Source: Mycolicibacterium llatzerense
GTDB lineage: Bacteria > Actinomycetota > Actinomycetes > Mycobacteriales > Mycobacteriaceae
Assembly: GCF_000878195.1 (NCBI RefSeq)
Contig: NZ_JXST01000010.1
Span: 1-64,000 of the forward strand
Length of the DNA stretch: 64,000 nt
Direction of reading: 5' to 3'
The notes beneath the pieces are model-generated. The model saw only the letters and a list, made by a program, of their open reading frames with translations, ran no database searches and was not told the DNA's origin. A program made the translations under genes and the position numbers. Positions 41,959 through 50,876 of this stretch are shown piece by piece. How positions within the stretch are numbered: the first letter of the stretch is position 1; each line of letters starts with the position of its first letter.

Positions 41959-42411
41959 TCACTCCCCGACGTGGTCATCGATGAGCTTGTTACCGGTGCC
42001 CTGTTCGACGACGCGCGTCAGCAGTCGCTTCAGGGTCTCCTGCTCGTCTGCAGTGAGGACGCCGAACACCGCTTCGTGCGCGTCCACCGCATCGCTGACG
42101 ACGGCGCCGGCGGTAGCGCGGCCCTGCTCGGTCAGGAAGGCCTGCAGGATGCGCGCATGTTGGGGGTCCGGCTTGCGTTCCACCAGCCCACGGTCTTCGA
42201 GCGACTTCAGCGCCAGTTGCACGCCCTGCGGGGTGATGAGCAATCGGCGCGCCAATTCCGCGCCGGACAGGCCGGGTTCGTTGGTGAGTTGGCGCAGCAC
42301 ACCGATCTGCGCGGTACTGACGCCGTGACTACTGACGGCTTCGTTCACCGAGGTCAGCGAGAAGTAGAACGCCTGCTTGAGGTGCCACAGGAGGTTTTCG
42401 TTCAAGTCCAC
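41959..42411 (-). CDS. MarR-family transcriptional regulator
   Basis: A 150-residue MarR-type regulator: winged helix from about 30 to 95 (VSTAQIGVLRQLTNEPGLSG, ELARRLLITPQGVQLALKSL, EDRGLVERKPDPQHARI), flanked by dimerisation helices. It starts with a GTG whose last base touches the amidohydrolase stop, so it is the last gene of the Rieske/small-protein/amidohydrolase operon. MarR proteins bind palindromes like the TATCAA-N4-TTGATA motif found before this operon and before the reductase operon, which makes it the prime local candidate for that motif. Confidence 0.88.
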   Translation of the reverse strand: MDLNENLLWHLKQAFYFSLTSVNEAVSSHGVSTAQIGVLRQLTNEPGLSGAELARRLLITPQGVQLALKSLEDRGLVERKPDPQHARILQAFLTEQGRATAGAVVSDAVDAHEAVFGVLTADEQETLKRLLTRVVEQGTGNKLIDDHVGE

Positions 42412-43682
42412 TACGCACCTCCATCGACCTGCTTGTAGATCTGCCCCGCCTTCATCACGAAGCGTACGTCGAGCGTACTGGCGATATTGCGGGACACGTC
42501 CCCGGGGACGGCCACGATATCTGCGAGATAGCCCGGGGCCAGGCGGCCGAGTTCGTCATCGGCGTCGATGAGTTCGGCGCTGGTGACGGTCGCGGCGCGG
42601 ATGGCCTGCATCGGCGTCATGCCGCGGTCGACGAGCGCGCACAATTCCTTGGCGTTCTGCCCGTGCGGAACCGCCGGGGCGTCGGTTCCGCAGGCGATGC
42701 GCACCCCCGCCGCAATGGCTTTCGGCAGCATCGCCTGCGCCTGCGGAAACACCACCTCGGCTTTCTTGCGCAGCTCGGGCGCGATGCGGTCGATGGCCAT
42801 CGCCTCGGTGAGATAGGTGGTCGACACCAGGAACGTGCCGGTGTCGGCCATCAGCGCGATGGTTTCGTCGGTGGCGAGGAAACCATGCTCGATGCAGTCG
42901 ATACCTGCTCGGATACAGGCCCGAATCGCACTGTCCCCCACCGCGTGTGCGGCCACCCGCACCCCCGCGCGGTGCGCTTCGTCGGCGATCGCGGCGAATT
43001 CGTCATCGGAGTATTGCTGCGCACCGGGCGCTGTGCTGTGCGACATCACCCCGCCGGAGGCCGAAACCTTGATCAGCTTGGCGCCATGACGGACCTGGTA
43101 CCGCACGCAGGCCCGGACCTCGTCGACGCCGTTGGCGATGCCCTCACCGACGGACAGCGGCATGATGCCCGGCGCCAGGCGCTGGAACACCGTCGGGTCG
43201 AGGTGACCGCCGTAGGGCGTGACAGCGTGGCCGGCCGGGTAGATCCGGGGCCCGACGTGCCAGCCCTGCTCGATGGCCCGCATGAGAGCGACGTCCAGCA
43301 GGTAGCCGCCGGTCTTGACCATCAGCCCCAGGTTGCGGACGGTGGTGAACCCGGCTTCCAGCGTCGTGCGGGCGTTGACGGCGCCGCGCAGCGTCCGGTA
43401 CGCCGGGTCGTCCTGCACGCCGTGCATCGGACTCGGCAGCCCTTCCGGTCCACCGGGTCCGCCGATGAGCAGGTTGAGCTCCATGTCCATCAGGCCCGGC
43501 AGCAGTGTCACGTCGCCGAGGTCGACGATGACGGCCGAATCCGGCACTGGCTCAGCAGGATTGACGGCCTTGATCCGATTGCCCTCGACCACGATCACGG
43601 CCGGCGACCGCACTTCGCCGGTGTCGACATCGGCCCAGCGCGCGGCCCGGAGAACAGTCACTGGCGCATTGGGAGCCGTCAT
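42411..43682 (-). CDS. Amidohydrolase (imidazolonepropionase-like) with altered HxH motif
   Basis: A 423-residue metal-dependent hydrolase-type protein (amidohydrolase superfamily). Later motifs are normal: VAAHAVGDSA, CIEHGF and CGTDAPAVPHG. The first metal motif after strand 1, normally H-x-H (P-G-L-I-D-x-H-x-H), reads LPGLMDMELNLL, with Glu68 and Asn70 in place of the two histidines. The paralogue at 62.9 kb has the same change, so it is a family trait and not damage. Activity with one metal, or a new chemistry, are possible. Start overlaps the small-protein stop as ATGA. Confidence 0.85.
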   Translation of the reverse strand: MTAPNAPVTVLRAARWADVDTGEVRSPAVIVVEGNRIKAVNPAEPVPDSAVIVDLGDVTLLPGLMDMELNLLIGGPGGPEGLPSPMHGVQDDPAYRTLRGAVNARTTLEAGFTTVRNLGLMVKTGGYLLDVALMRAIEQGWHVGPRIYPAGHAVTPYGGHLDPTVFQRLAPGIMPLSVGEGIANGVDEVRACVRYQVRHGAKLIKVSASGGVMSHSTAPGAQQYSDDEFAAIADEAHRAGVRVAAHAVGDSAIRACIRAGIDCIEHGFLATDETIALMADTGTFLVSTTYLTEAMAIDRIAPELRKKAEVVFPQAQAMLPKAIAAGVRIACGTDAPAVPHGQNAKELCALVDRGMTPMQAIRAATVTSAELIDADDELGRLAPGYLADIVAVPGDVSRNIASTLDVRFVMKAGQIYKQVDGGA

Positions 43683-44008
43683 GGGACCGGTTCGTAGACG
43701 CAGTCGAGCTTGGTGGCGCCGGAGTCGGGAACGCGTGGCTGCTTCCAGCACTCGACGGGGAACGACACCATGATCATGGAGTACAGCAGGTGCATGAGGT
43801 TCAGCACGTCCTCGGGCATGTCGTCGAGACCGAACTTGTCGCAGAACGCAATCGCGTCCTCGGCTCGTGGGGTGATCGCGTCGTAGAACGCCTGCATCTG
43901 CGCCATGGAGCTGTCGAGCCGCTTGGCGTAACGCTGAGCCTCGGCAGGCAGACACCACTCGGAAAATGGCTCCAGGTCGGCGAATTCAGCCGGCAGCTTC
44001 GCGGTCAT
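43679..44008 (-). CDS. Small Rieske-oxygenase-associated protein, copy 2
   Basis: A 109-residue helical protein, clearly related to the genes at 38.2 and 62.5 kb: shared LPAEFADLEPFSEW-type start, FYDAITPRAEDAIAFCDKFG core, LDDMPEDVLNLMHLLYSMIM segment and a tail with KQPRVPDSGA. It follows a Rieske oxygenase, with a GTGATCATG junction identical to that of copy 1; the GTG six bases upstream is the alternative start. Function unknown; partner or assembly factor of the oxygenase is my inference. Confidence 0.8.
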   Translation of the reverse strand: MTAKLPAEFADLEPFSEWCLPAEAQRYAKRLDSSMAQMQAFYDAITPRAEDAIAFCDKFGLDDMPEDVLNLMHLLYSMIMVSFPVECWKQPRVPDSGATKLDCVYEPVP

Positions 44009-44010
44009 GA

Positions 44011-45276
44011 TCACACCCCCGCGGTCTTGCGCTGGTAATCCTCGATCCAGGCCGCGGTTTCGTGGTGCAGGTGACGGATCAGCACCTCCTGGTCGCACAG
44101 CAGGAACTCGTTGACGGAGCGGGACTCGATCATGGACTGGGTGGCCTCCAATGTGTTGGCGTCCTGCAGGCCGTACTCCTTGAAGGTCACTGCCGCGAGC
44201 TCCTGCCCGATGCGTTCACGGGGACTGCGTGGCTGCGGGAAGTACAGCGTGCACTCGAAGGTGTGGGTGTTGAACGACGTCGGCCAGTAGTGATAGGTCA
44301 GATACCAGCCCTGACCCCAGAACAGCACGACGAAGTTCGGGAACAACTGGAACGAATCCAGGCCCCACGGGTCGCATTTCGCCGGATTGAGGCCGGCGGG
44401 CATCTCCCCCATATCGGGTGAGTCCCACGGCCCGAACAGGCCGCTCTGGCAGATGTCCTCCATGGGCTTGCGCATTTCGGCGCCCATCTCCCACACCCGC
44501 ACCCCGGACGTGCTCACGAGCCGGTGCGGGCCATCGATGCGGTAGTGCGGTGCCTCGAAACCGGCCTGGGCCGCGGCCTTCGAGTAGTTGGTCGGCGACT
44601 GGTTCGCGTGCAGTACCGGTGCGTGGTAGAACTCCTGGAACGCGTCCATGTAGAGCTTCCAATTCGCTTTGACCTCAGAGCGATACGTGAACTTCGAGGT
44701 CAGCTTCTCGAACGGATAACCCTCCAGACCCAGGATCATCGGACCGAGAAAATCGCGCAGCGACTGCTCCGGTTCGGCGGCGAAGTTGACGAAGATGAAG
44801 CCTTCCCACACATCGCAGTGCACGGGCACCAGGCCGTACCGATCCTTGTCCAGGTCGAAGAACTCGCCCTCCTGCTGTACGAACGTCAGGTTGCCGTCGA
44901 GGTCGTACCGCCAGGCGTGGTACTTGCAGGTGAACTGCTTGCAGAAACCCTTGGTCTCCTCCAGTGGCATGTCGTTCCACACCAGTTTGTTGCCACGGTG
45001 CCGGCAGATGTTGTGAAAGGCCTTCACCTCACCGGCGTTGTTGCGCACCACGATGATCGAGGTACCCGCGACCTTGAGCTCTTTGGTGAAGTAGCTGCCC
45101 TTGCGTGAAAGTTGTTCAACACGACCGACATTCAGCCAGGCACGCTTGAACACCGCCTTGCGCTCGATCTCGTACTGCTCGGGACTGATGGAGTCCTCGT
45201 ATGACACCGGAGCGGTTCCCAGTCGCGGATAGTGTTCAGTCCAGCTGCCCTCGGGGGGCTTGGGGAACCGAGCCAT
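44011..45276 (-). CDS. Rieske non-haem iron oxygenase, large subunit (copy 2)
   Basis: A 421-residue Rieske oxygenase. Cluster ligands are Cys91-x-His93 and Cys117-x2-His120 (CKYHAW); the mononuclear iron site is NWKLYMDAFQEFYHAPVLH. A GGAGGAG ribosome-binding site precedes the chosen ATG (MARFPKPPEGSW). It opens an operon with the small partner, an amidohydrolase and MarR. No reductase is encoded here; the KshB-type one at 40.6 kb is close and carries the same operator-like motif, so shared use is likely. It resembles the third copy more than the first in its EGYPF and QDANTLEATQ segments. Confidence 0.92.
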   Translation of the reverse strand: MARFPKPPEGSWTEHYPRLGTAPVSYEDSISPEQYEIERKAVFKRAWLNVGRVEQLSRKGSYFTKELKVAGTSIIVVRNNAGEVKAFHNICRHRGNKLVWNDMPLEETKGFCKQFTCKYHAWRYDLDGNLTFVQQEGEFFDLDKDRYGLVPVHCDVWEGFIFVNFAAEPEQSLRDFLGPMILGLEGYPFEKLTSKFTYRSEVKANWKLYMDAFQEFYHAPVLHANQSPTNYSKAAAQAGFEAPHYRIDGPHRLVSTSGVRVWEMGAEMRKPMEDICQSGLFGPWDSPDMGEMPAGLNPAKCDPWGLDSFQLFPNFVVLFWGQGWYLTYHYWPTSFNTHTFECTLYFPQPRSPRERIGQELAAVTFKEYGLQDANTLEATQSMIESRSVNEFLLCDQEVLIRHLHHETAAWIEDYQRKTAGV

Positions 45277-45332
45277 GGCGCACTCCTCCTCGACGTGACG
45301 ACACAGCCGACGGTATCTGCCGAATGCCCCAA

Positions 45333-45348
45333 TGACAAGTAGTTGATA
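45333..45348. promoter_or_regulatory. TATCAA-N4-TTGATA-like operator before Rieske copy 2
   Basis: TGACAAGTAGTTGATA keeps one full arm and four of six bases in the other. It lies 57 bases before the Rieske start, a position like that of the tandem sites of the reductase operon. Confidence 0.5.
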
Positions 45349-45358
45349 TTCAGCGTCG

Positions 45359-45961
45359 TCAGGGGAACTTGATCGCCGAGACGTACATGTCGACCACCGG
45401 CCGGAACAGGTCGACACCGTCGAGCTCGTTGCTCAACACGATGGCATCACTGGTGGACAGCAGAATCTGGGCGAATGTCGAGGCGGGAATCAGCAGCGTG
45501 CCACCCAGGCGGTCGACGCCCTCGACGATGAAGCCGGCCAGCGCCTCGACCACCTCGGATCGCCTGGCCGCCACACGATCTCGCACTTCGGGGTTGCGCA
45601 GCAGGTACAGCGTGAACTCGTAGCCCAAGGCAGCATGCTCGGCGCCGCGGCCACGACTCAGCTCGAGCCAGCGCTCCGCGATCTCGTCGCGTTCGTGTGC
45701 CCCGACGTGCTCCGACCGCGACATCACCTCGGCGAACTGGTCGAAATACTGGCGCCAATAGCGGTCGTTGACCGCCAGGAACAGGTCCTCCTTGGTGGCG
45801 AAGTGCTTGTAGATCGCCCCCTTGGTATAGCCGGCGGCCGAGGCAATCTCATCGAGAGTCGCTGGCGCGAAACCCTTTTCAGCGAAGACGTCCTCAGCTG
45901 CATCCAGCAGCAGCGAACGTGTGTGTTCCAGTCGCCGTTCCCGCGTCCAACGCTCCACCAT
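45359..45961 (-). CDS. TetR-family transcriptional regulator
   Basis: A 200-residue TetR-type regulator: helix-turn-helix at about 15-60 (SLLLDAAEDVFAEKGFAPAT, LDEIASAAGYTKGAIYKHF, ATKEDLFLAV) and a helical effector domain. It is divergent from the AveC-like operon with a perfect 16-base palindrome in between, so it most likely represses that operon and itself. It starts at the ATG giving MVERWTRERR. It is located 11 bases beyond the operator-like site of the Rieske operon, which belongs to another regulator. Confidence 0.88.
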   Translation of the reverse strand: MVERWTRERRLEHTRSLLLDAAEDVFAEKGFAPATLDEIASAAGYTKGAIYKHFATKEDLFLAVNDRYWRQYFDQFAEVMSRSEHVGAHERDEIAERWLELSRGRGAEHAALGYEFTLYLLRNPEVRDRVAARRSEVVEALAGFIVEGVDRLGGTLLIPASTFAQILLSTSDAIVLSNELDGVDLFRPVVDMYVSAIKFP

Positions 45962-46005
45962 GGAAAAATTCTGCCACAGATTCTTGGATTCCTATTGGAA
46001 ACTCA

Positions 46006-46021
46006 GATACCCATGGGTATC
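46006..46021. promoter_or_regulatory. Perfect palindrome, likely TetR operator of the AveC-like operon
   Basis: GATACCCATGGGTATC is a gapless perfect palindrome placed 45 bases from the TetR start and 31 bases from the first AveC-like start. It is unlike the other two motifs in the window. Confidence 0.65.
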
Positions 46022-46051
46022 TTCGAGACAACACGAACTCGAGGAGGCCTC

Positions 46052-47206
46052 GTGAGCGAGACCCTGAGCAATAAATCCACCGTTACCGAATCGCTGAGCG
46101 GAACCGCGAATCTCGGTGGCAGCCAAGCCCCGTCGAAACCCGTGCAGATCTGGGCGTTCTTCGGCGGCGCCCTACTCCTCTTCCAGATCTACGTCTGGAC
46201 GCGCTGGGTCACCGGGCCCTATTTCGTCCGGGTGCCCGCCGGGCCGACGGACCCGCCCACGTTCATGAAGGTCATGCTCATGGTGAACTGCGCCTTCATG
46301 GTGGTGGGCTTCCCGGCCGCCGTGTGGTGGTTCCTCATCAGGCCATGGCTGCGCGAGCGGCGCATCACGCTCGACGGGATGCTCTTCGTATCGTGCGCCC
46401 TGTTCTTCTTCCAGGATCCCCTGCTGAACTACTCCAACACCTGGTGCACGTACAACATGTGGCTCTGGAACCGGGGCTCCTGGACGTCGAACATCCCCAG
46501 CTGGATCTCCCCGGAATCGCCGGGACATCAAGTCGGAGAACCGCTCCCCATCAACATGCCCGGCTACGGCATGGTACTGGTGACGGTGATGGTCGGTTGC
46601 TTCGCGATGAAGAAGATCAAGTCGCGCCGGCCGAACATCAGCAACTTCCGATTGATCCTTGCGACATACGTTTTCTGCTTCTTCTTCGACTTCGTCATGG
46701 AGGCGCTGATCCTTCTGCCGATCGGCCTCTTCGTGTACCCCGGCGCGATTCGATCCGTGTCGTTCAACGCCGGCACCTACTACCAGTGGCCCGTCTACGA
46801 AGGGATCATGTGGGGCGCCGTCATGACCGCCCTGTGCTGTCTGCGGTTCTTCACCGATGACCGCGGTCGCACAGTGGTCGAGCGCGGGCTCGAACACGTC
46901 CGCGGCGGGGTGTTCCGACAGCAACTGGTCCGGTTCCTCGCCATCTTCGCCGCCTGCAGTGGTGCGTTCTTCTTCTTCTACAACGTGCCCGCCCAGTGGT
47001 TCGGCCTGCACGCCGACCCGTGGCCCGAGGACGTCCAGAAGCGTTCGTACTTCAGCCAGAGCGTCTGCGACGAGCACACGCCCTGCCCGAACCCGGTGCT
47101 GCCCATTCCGACAAAACGCTCCGGCTACATCAACGTCGACGGCAAGCTCGTCCTCCCGCCGGGGAAAGAGATGCCCAAGGACGCGCCCGTGCAGATCGGG
47201 AAGTGA
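46052..47206 (+). CDS. AveC-family (spirocyclase-like) membrane protein 1
   Basis: A 384-residue integral membrane protein with about seven hydrophobic segments (near 32-52, 74-97, 107-121, 170-187, 198-230, 248-266, 290-310). The pattern FQDPLLNY, WNRGSW, FFDFVMEALILLPIG, FVYPGAI and YYQWPVYEG matches the AveC family; AveC of Streptomyces makes the spiroketal of avermectin. Acidic residues Asp122, Asp213 and Glu217 lie in membrane segments and are shared with the second copy. The GTG start has GAGGAGG upstream and gives an N-terminus that aligns with the second copy. What it does in mycobacteria is not known; the downstream MoxR/VWA pair hints at a cofactor-dependent enzyme. Confidence 0.85.
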   Translation: MSETLSNKSTVTESLSGTANLGGSQAPSKPVQIWAFFGGALLLFQIYVWTRWVTGPYFVRVPAGPTDPPTFMKVMLMVNCAFMVVGFPAAVWWFLIRPWLRERRITLDGMLFVSCALFFFQDPLLNYSNTWCTYNMWLWNRGSWTSNIPSWISPESPGHQVGEPLPINMPGYGMVLVTVMVGCFAMKKIKSRRPNISNFRLILATYVFCFFFDFVMEALILLPIGLFVYPGAIRSVSFNAGTYYQWPVYEGIMWGAVMTALCCLRFFTDDRGRTVVERGLEHVRGGVFRQQLVRFLAIFAACSGAFFFFYNVPAQWFGLHADPWPEDVQKRSYFSQSVCDEHTPCPNPVLPIPTKRSGYINVDGKLVLPPGKEMPKDAPVQIGK

Positions 47207-47212
47207 CGTCGC

Positions 47213-48367
47213 ATGAGTGATCTGTCGCAGAAGAGAGCGGTTGTCACCGAATCGTTCAGCGGAACGACCGTCGGCACGCCCGCCAAGATCACGCCCGTGC
47301 GGATCTGGGCTGCCGTCGGCGGCGCGATCCTGGCGTTCCAGCTGTACGTCTGGACCCGGTGGGTGACGGGCCCGAACTTCGAGCGCGTCCCGGCCGGTCC
47401 GAGCGAGCCGCCGATGTACATGAAGGCGATCCTGTTCACCTGGACCGGAGTGATCATCGTCGGGCTGCCGGTTGCGGTGTGGTGGTTCATCATCCGGCCC
47501 TGGCGGCGCGAGCGGCGTATCACGCTCGACGGCATGTTGTTGATCGCGTGCGGCCTGCTGTTCTTCCAGGACCCATTGCTGAACTACGTCAACACCTGGA
47601 GCACCTACAACACCTGGATGTGGAACCGCGGCTCCTGGGTACAGGACATCCCCGGCTGGATGTCCTTCGGCGAACCCGGCCGCATGATGGCCGAACCCTT
47701 CCTGATGAACGCACCGGGTTACTGCTTCGTCCTGCTGTGCACCATGCTCGGCTGCTGGGTGATGCGGAAGGCAAAGTCCAAGTGGCCCAACATCAATACG
47801 CTCGGGCTCATCGGCGTGGTGATCGTGTGGACCTTCTTCTTCGATTTCGTCATCGAAGGACTGTTCCTCATGCCGATGGGACTGTTCACCTACCCCGGTG
47901 CCATCCGGGCCTTGTCGGTCAATCCCGGGACCTACTACCAGTGGCCGATCTACGAGGGGCTCATGTGGGGCGGTGTGCAGGCGGGCCTGTGCTGCCTGCG
48001 GTACTTCACCGACGATCGCGGCCGCACCTTCGTCGAACGCGGGCTGGACACTGTCCGCGGTGGCTTTGTGACACAGCAGATCACGCGCTTCCTGGCGATC
48101 TTCGCCGCCTGCAGCGCGTTCTTCTTCGTCATGTACAACCTGCCCGCCCAGTGGTTCGCCATGCACCAGGATCCCTGGCCGGAAGACCTGTTGAAGCGCT
48201 CGTACTTCCTGATGGGCGTCTGCGGCGACGGCACCGATCGCGCCTGTCCCGATCCCTCGATCCCGATTCCGTTGCAGAACTCGAGCTACGTCAACATCCA
48301 TGGCCAGTTGGTGACGCCCGACGGCGTCACGCTGCCGAAACTCGTTCCTGTCGAGAAGGGCAAATGA
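47213..48367 (+). CDS. AveC-family (spirocyclase-like) membrane protein 2
   Basis: A 384-residue paralogue of the preceding gene with the same membrane layout and identical length. It shares VTESFSG, RITLDGML, FQDPLLNY, WNRGSWV, FFDFVIEGLFLMPMG, FTYPGAI and YYQWPIYEG, so Asp120, Asp211 and Glu215 correspond. Two C-terminal cysteines (GVCGDG and ACPDP) also match. It lies six bases after the first copy and four bases before the MoxR gene. Equal length and close similarity suggest either a heterodimer or two enzymes for successive steps. Confidence 0.85.
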   Translation: MSDLSQKRAVVTESFSGTTVGTPAKITPVRIWAAVGGAILAFQLYVWTRWVTGPNFERVPAGPSEPPMYMKAILFTWTGVIIVGLPVAVWWFIIRPWRRERRITLDGMLLIACGLLFFQDPLLNYVNTWSTYNTWMWNRGSWVQDIPGWMSFGEPGRMMAEPFLMNAPGYCFVLLCTMLGCWVMRKAKSKWPNINTLGLIGVVIVWTFFFDFVIEGLFLMPMGLFTYPGAIRALSVNPGTYYQWPIYEGLMWGGVQAGLCCLRYFTDDRGRTFVERGLDTVRGGFVTQQITRFLAIFAACSAFFFVMYNLPAQWFAMHQDPWPEDLLKRSYFLMGVCGDGTDRACPDPSIPIPLQNSSYVNIHGQLVTPDGVTLPKLVPVEKGK

Positions 48368-48371
48368 CTTG

Positions 48372-49187
48372 ATGAACAACACATCCGCAGTTGTCAGACC
48401 CGTGCCGAGCGCACCGTTCTACCGAGCCGTCGGCGACGAGGTGGAGGTCTTCCACGCGGCGGCCCGCCGTGGTCTGCCGGTGCTCTTGAAAGGCCCGACG
48501 GGATGCGGAAAGACGCGCTTCGTCGAGGCGATGGCGCACGAACTCGGGCGGGATCTGATCACCGTCGCCGGCCATGAGGACATGACGTCGGCAGACCTCG
48601 TCGGCCGGTTCCTGCTCAAAGGCGGTGAAACCGTCTGGGTGGACGGACCTCTGACACGGGCCGTTCGCGAGGGTGCCATCTGCTATCTCGACGAGATCGT
48701 GGAGGCGCGCCAGGACACCACCGTCGTCATCCATCCGTTGGCCGACCACCGCCGCGAGCTGCCGGTCGACCGGCTCGGCGTCACGCTGCCCGCAGCGCCG
48801 GGATTTCAGCTCGTCATCTCGTACAACCCCGGCTATCAGAGCGTCCTGAAGAACATCAAGGAATCGACCCGGCAGCGGTTTGTCGCCATCGAACTCGACT
48901 TCCCGCCGGCCGCGGCCGAGACGGAAATCGTGATGCACGAGGCCGGCATCGATGCCGAAACTGCCCGCAGCTTGGTCAAATTCGGCAACGCCATCCGCAA
49001 CCTCGACGGCTCACCGCTTCGCGAAGTGGCGTCCACCCGCATGCTGATCCTGGCCGGCGAACTCGCCGCGGAAGGGCTCAGCCTGCGTAGCGCCGTGCAG
49101 TCGGCCGTCGTCAAGGTGCTCTCCGACGATCACGACATCGTCCGCGCGCTGGGCGAGCTCGCGGACGCCGTCCTCCCCCGGTCGTGA
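48372..49187 (+). CDS. MoxR/CbbQ-type AAA+ ATPase
   Basis: A 271-residue AAA+ protein of the CbbQ/NorQ/NirQ branch: Walker A GPTGCGKTRF (41-50), Walker B CYLDEI with Asp107 and Glu108, and a C-terminal lid. These ATPases work with a VWA-domain partner to insert or repair a metal centre or reactivate an enzyme (Rubisco, NO reductase, methanol dehydrogenase). The VWA partner is the next gene with a four-base overlap. The gene directly follows the two AveC-like genes, so these are the most likely targets. A TTG one codon before the ATG is an alternative start. Confidence 0.9.
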   Translation: MNNTSAVVRPVPSAPFYRAVGDEVEVFHAAARRGLPVLLKGPTGCGKTRFVEAMAHELGRDLITVAGHEDMTSADLVGRFLLKGGETVWVDGPLTRAVREGAICYLDEIVEARQDTTVVIHPLADHRRELPVDRLGVTLPAAPGFQLVISYNPGYQSVLKNIKESTRQRFVAIELDFPPAAAETEIVMHEAGIDAETARSLVKFGNAIRNLDGSPLREVASTRMLILAGELAAEGLSLRSAVQSAVVKVLSDDHDIVRALGELADAVLPRS

Positions 49188-50869
49188 CGAACTCCGCCGG
49201 CCCTGAGCAGTTTCGGCTCCTCGCCACCCATGTCGCCGGCCGCCCGGTGGACATCGCCGAGGCACGGGCCGGCGACGCCGCCTGGACCGACGGTCAGGTC
49301 ATCTACGTCTCCGCGGCCCCCGTGGCACAACAGCGCAGCGAGGTCCTGGTGCAGAGCGCGCTGCTCGGCGCGGGCAGCTTTGACGCACCGTTGCTGAAGA
49401 TTCTCCGCGGCCGCCCCGCGGTGGCGCGCCGCTATCTGGCGCTGGAAGGTCGCCGGGTCGTCGCCGAGTTGGCGCGTGAGCTTCCGCTCGCCGCCCAACT
49501 CGACGCCGGGGAGCCGCGCACCGCGAATGCCGACGAGTCGGTGCGAATCGCAAAGGGCCGCACGCCCGTCGACGCCGCGCCCGACTGGTTCGGCGCCATC
49601 AAGCCTGCTCGGCTACTGGCTTCACCGGTGGGTCCGGGCTCGCGGCCGACCGACAAGGACCTCCAGCTGAAGTTCGAGGTGCCGGATATCCAAGAGGAAC
49701 TGGACGAGGACGACGACGCCGGGGAATCCGAGGACAGCAAGATCCTCAAGCTCTTCGAAGCTCCGATGGTCGGCTCCCGGACGGTGTCCGACTTCCTGTC
49801 CAAGCTGTTCGGCAGTTCGAAGTCGAAGGGTGACGACGCTGCCGGCGCCGAGATGCAGATCGGCAGCGTGCGGCGGGTCGGTGCGGCCGGCCCGAACGCG
49901 CGGCCACTGCCGACGCAGATCCGGTTCACGGACGACGGCCGGCCCGGCGCCACCCTTGGCGTCGGTGGCGCCCTGCACCCGGAGTGGGACGTCTTCGCGG
50001 GCCGGTACAAAGAGGACTGGTGCCGGGTCATCGATTTTCCGCTCACCGCCGCCGCCGATGTTTCCGCGGCCGGGGTGCCGCACGACGATGTTCTGCGGCG
50101 ACGTTTGTCGCGAATCGGACTCGGTCCCAAGGTTCTTCGTGGCCGGGCCGATGGCGACGAATTGGACATCGAAGCGCTGATCGACCTGTTCGTCGACCTG
50201 CGCTCCGGCTTCTCACCGCCCGAACACGTCTATCTGGAGCAACGCAAGCTCTCCCGCAATCTGGGAGTGCTCATCTTGGTCGATGCTTCGGGTTCGGCGA
50301 CCGAAACCGACGCCGACGGTCTGTCGGTCCATGAGCACCAGCGCCGAGCGGCCGCGACGATGGCCGCTGTACTCGAGGAGCTCGGGGACCGCGTGGCCGT
50401 CTACGGTTTCCGGTCGCAAGGCCGGCATGCCGTGCACCTGCCCGCGATCAAGCCGTTCGGGCAGCGGTTCGGCGCGGTGGGGCGGGCTCGGCTGAATCAG
50501 CTTGAACCGTCTGGCTATACCCGGCTCGGCGCCGCCATCCGAGGCGCCGGCGACATCCTCAAAGATCAAGCTGGTACGCCCAATCGGCTGCTCCTCGTTT
50601 TGTCGGACGGATTCCCCTACGACGACGGTTACGAGGGTCGCTACGCAGAAGCCGATGCCCACAAGGCGCTCGAAGAGTTGCGGATGGACGGCGTTGCCTG
50701 CCTGTGTCTTTCGATCGGCGGTGCGAGCGAGACCGAGGCGCTCGAGCGCGTCTTCGGCTCCGCCAGCTATGCCAGTGCCGGCACTCTGGCCGAGTTGAGC
50801 CCGCGAATGGATGAGTTGTTCCTGTCCTCCCTGCGGGAACTGGCGGCACCGAAGCCGACGGGCAGTTAG
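49184..50869 (+). CDS. VWA-domain protein, NorD/CbbO-like
   Basis: A 561-residue protein whose C-terminal third is a von Willebrand A domain with a complete metal-adhesion site: DASGS (Asp367, Ser369, Ser371), the threonine in GYTRLGAAIR and the aspartate in LSDGFPYDD. The N-terminal part is helical with an acidic low-complexity stretch around 168-185. NorD and CbbO have this layout and act with the cognate MoxR-type ATPase to activate a target metalloenzyme. GTG start overlapping the ATPase stop as GTGA. The target is inferred to be the AveC-like proteins or a Rieske/P450 enzyme of the island. Confidence 0.9.
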   Translation: MTNSAGPEQFRLLATHVAGRPVDIAEARAGDAAWTDGQVIYVSAAPVAQQRSEVLVQSALLGAGSFDAPLLKILRGRPAVARRYLALEGRRVVAELARELPLAAQLDAGEPRTANADESVRIAKGRTPVDAAPDWFGAIKPARLLASPVGPGSRPTDKDLQLKFEVPDIQEELDEDDDAGESEDSKILKLFEAPMVGSRTVSDFLSKLFGSSKSKGDDAAGAEMQIGSVRRVGAAGPNARPLPTQIRFTDDGRPGATLGVGGALHPEWDVFAGRYKEDWCRVIDFPLTAAADVSAAGVPHDDVLRRRLSRIGLGPKVLRGRADGDELDIEALIDLFVDLRSGFSPPEHVYLEQRKLSRNLGVLILVDASGSATETDADGLSVHEHQRRAAATMAAVLEELGDRVAVYGFRSQGRHAVHLPAIKPFGQRFGAVGRARLNQLEPSGYTRLGAAIRGAGDILKDQAGTPNRLLLVLSDGFPYDDGYEGRYAEADAHKALEELRMDGVACLCLSIGGASETEALERVFGSASYASAGTLAELSPRMDELFLSSLRELAAPKPTGS

Positions 50870-50876
50870 ACCGTGG

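Noticed and set aside
41725..42438. A 237-codon plus-strand frame opposite MarR
   Set aside because: The MarR gene on the other strand has a clear winged-helix pattern and fits the operon; the plus frame has no ribosome-binding site or family pattern.
46172..48382. A 736-codon open frame on the minus strand
   Set aside because: It is antisense to the two AveC-like genes and shows only low-complexity HDEG-rich sequence. Its length comes from high GC at third codon positions.
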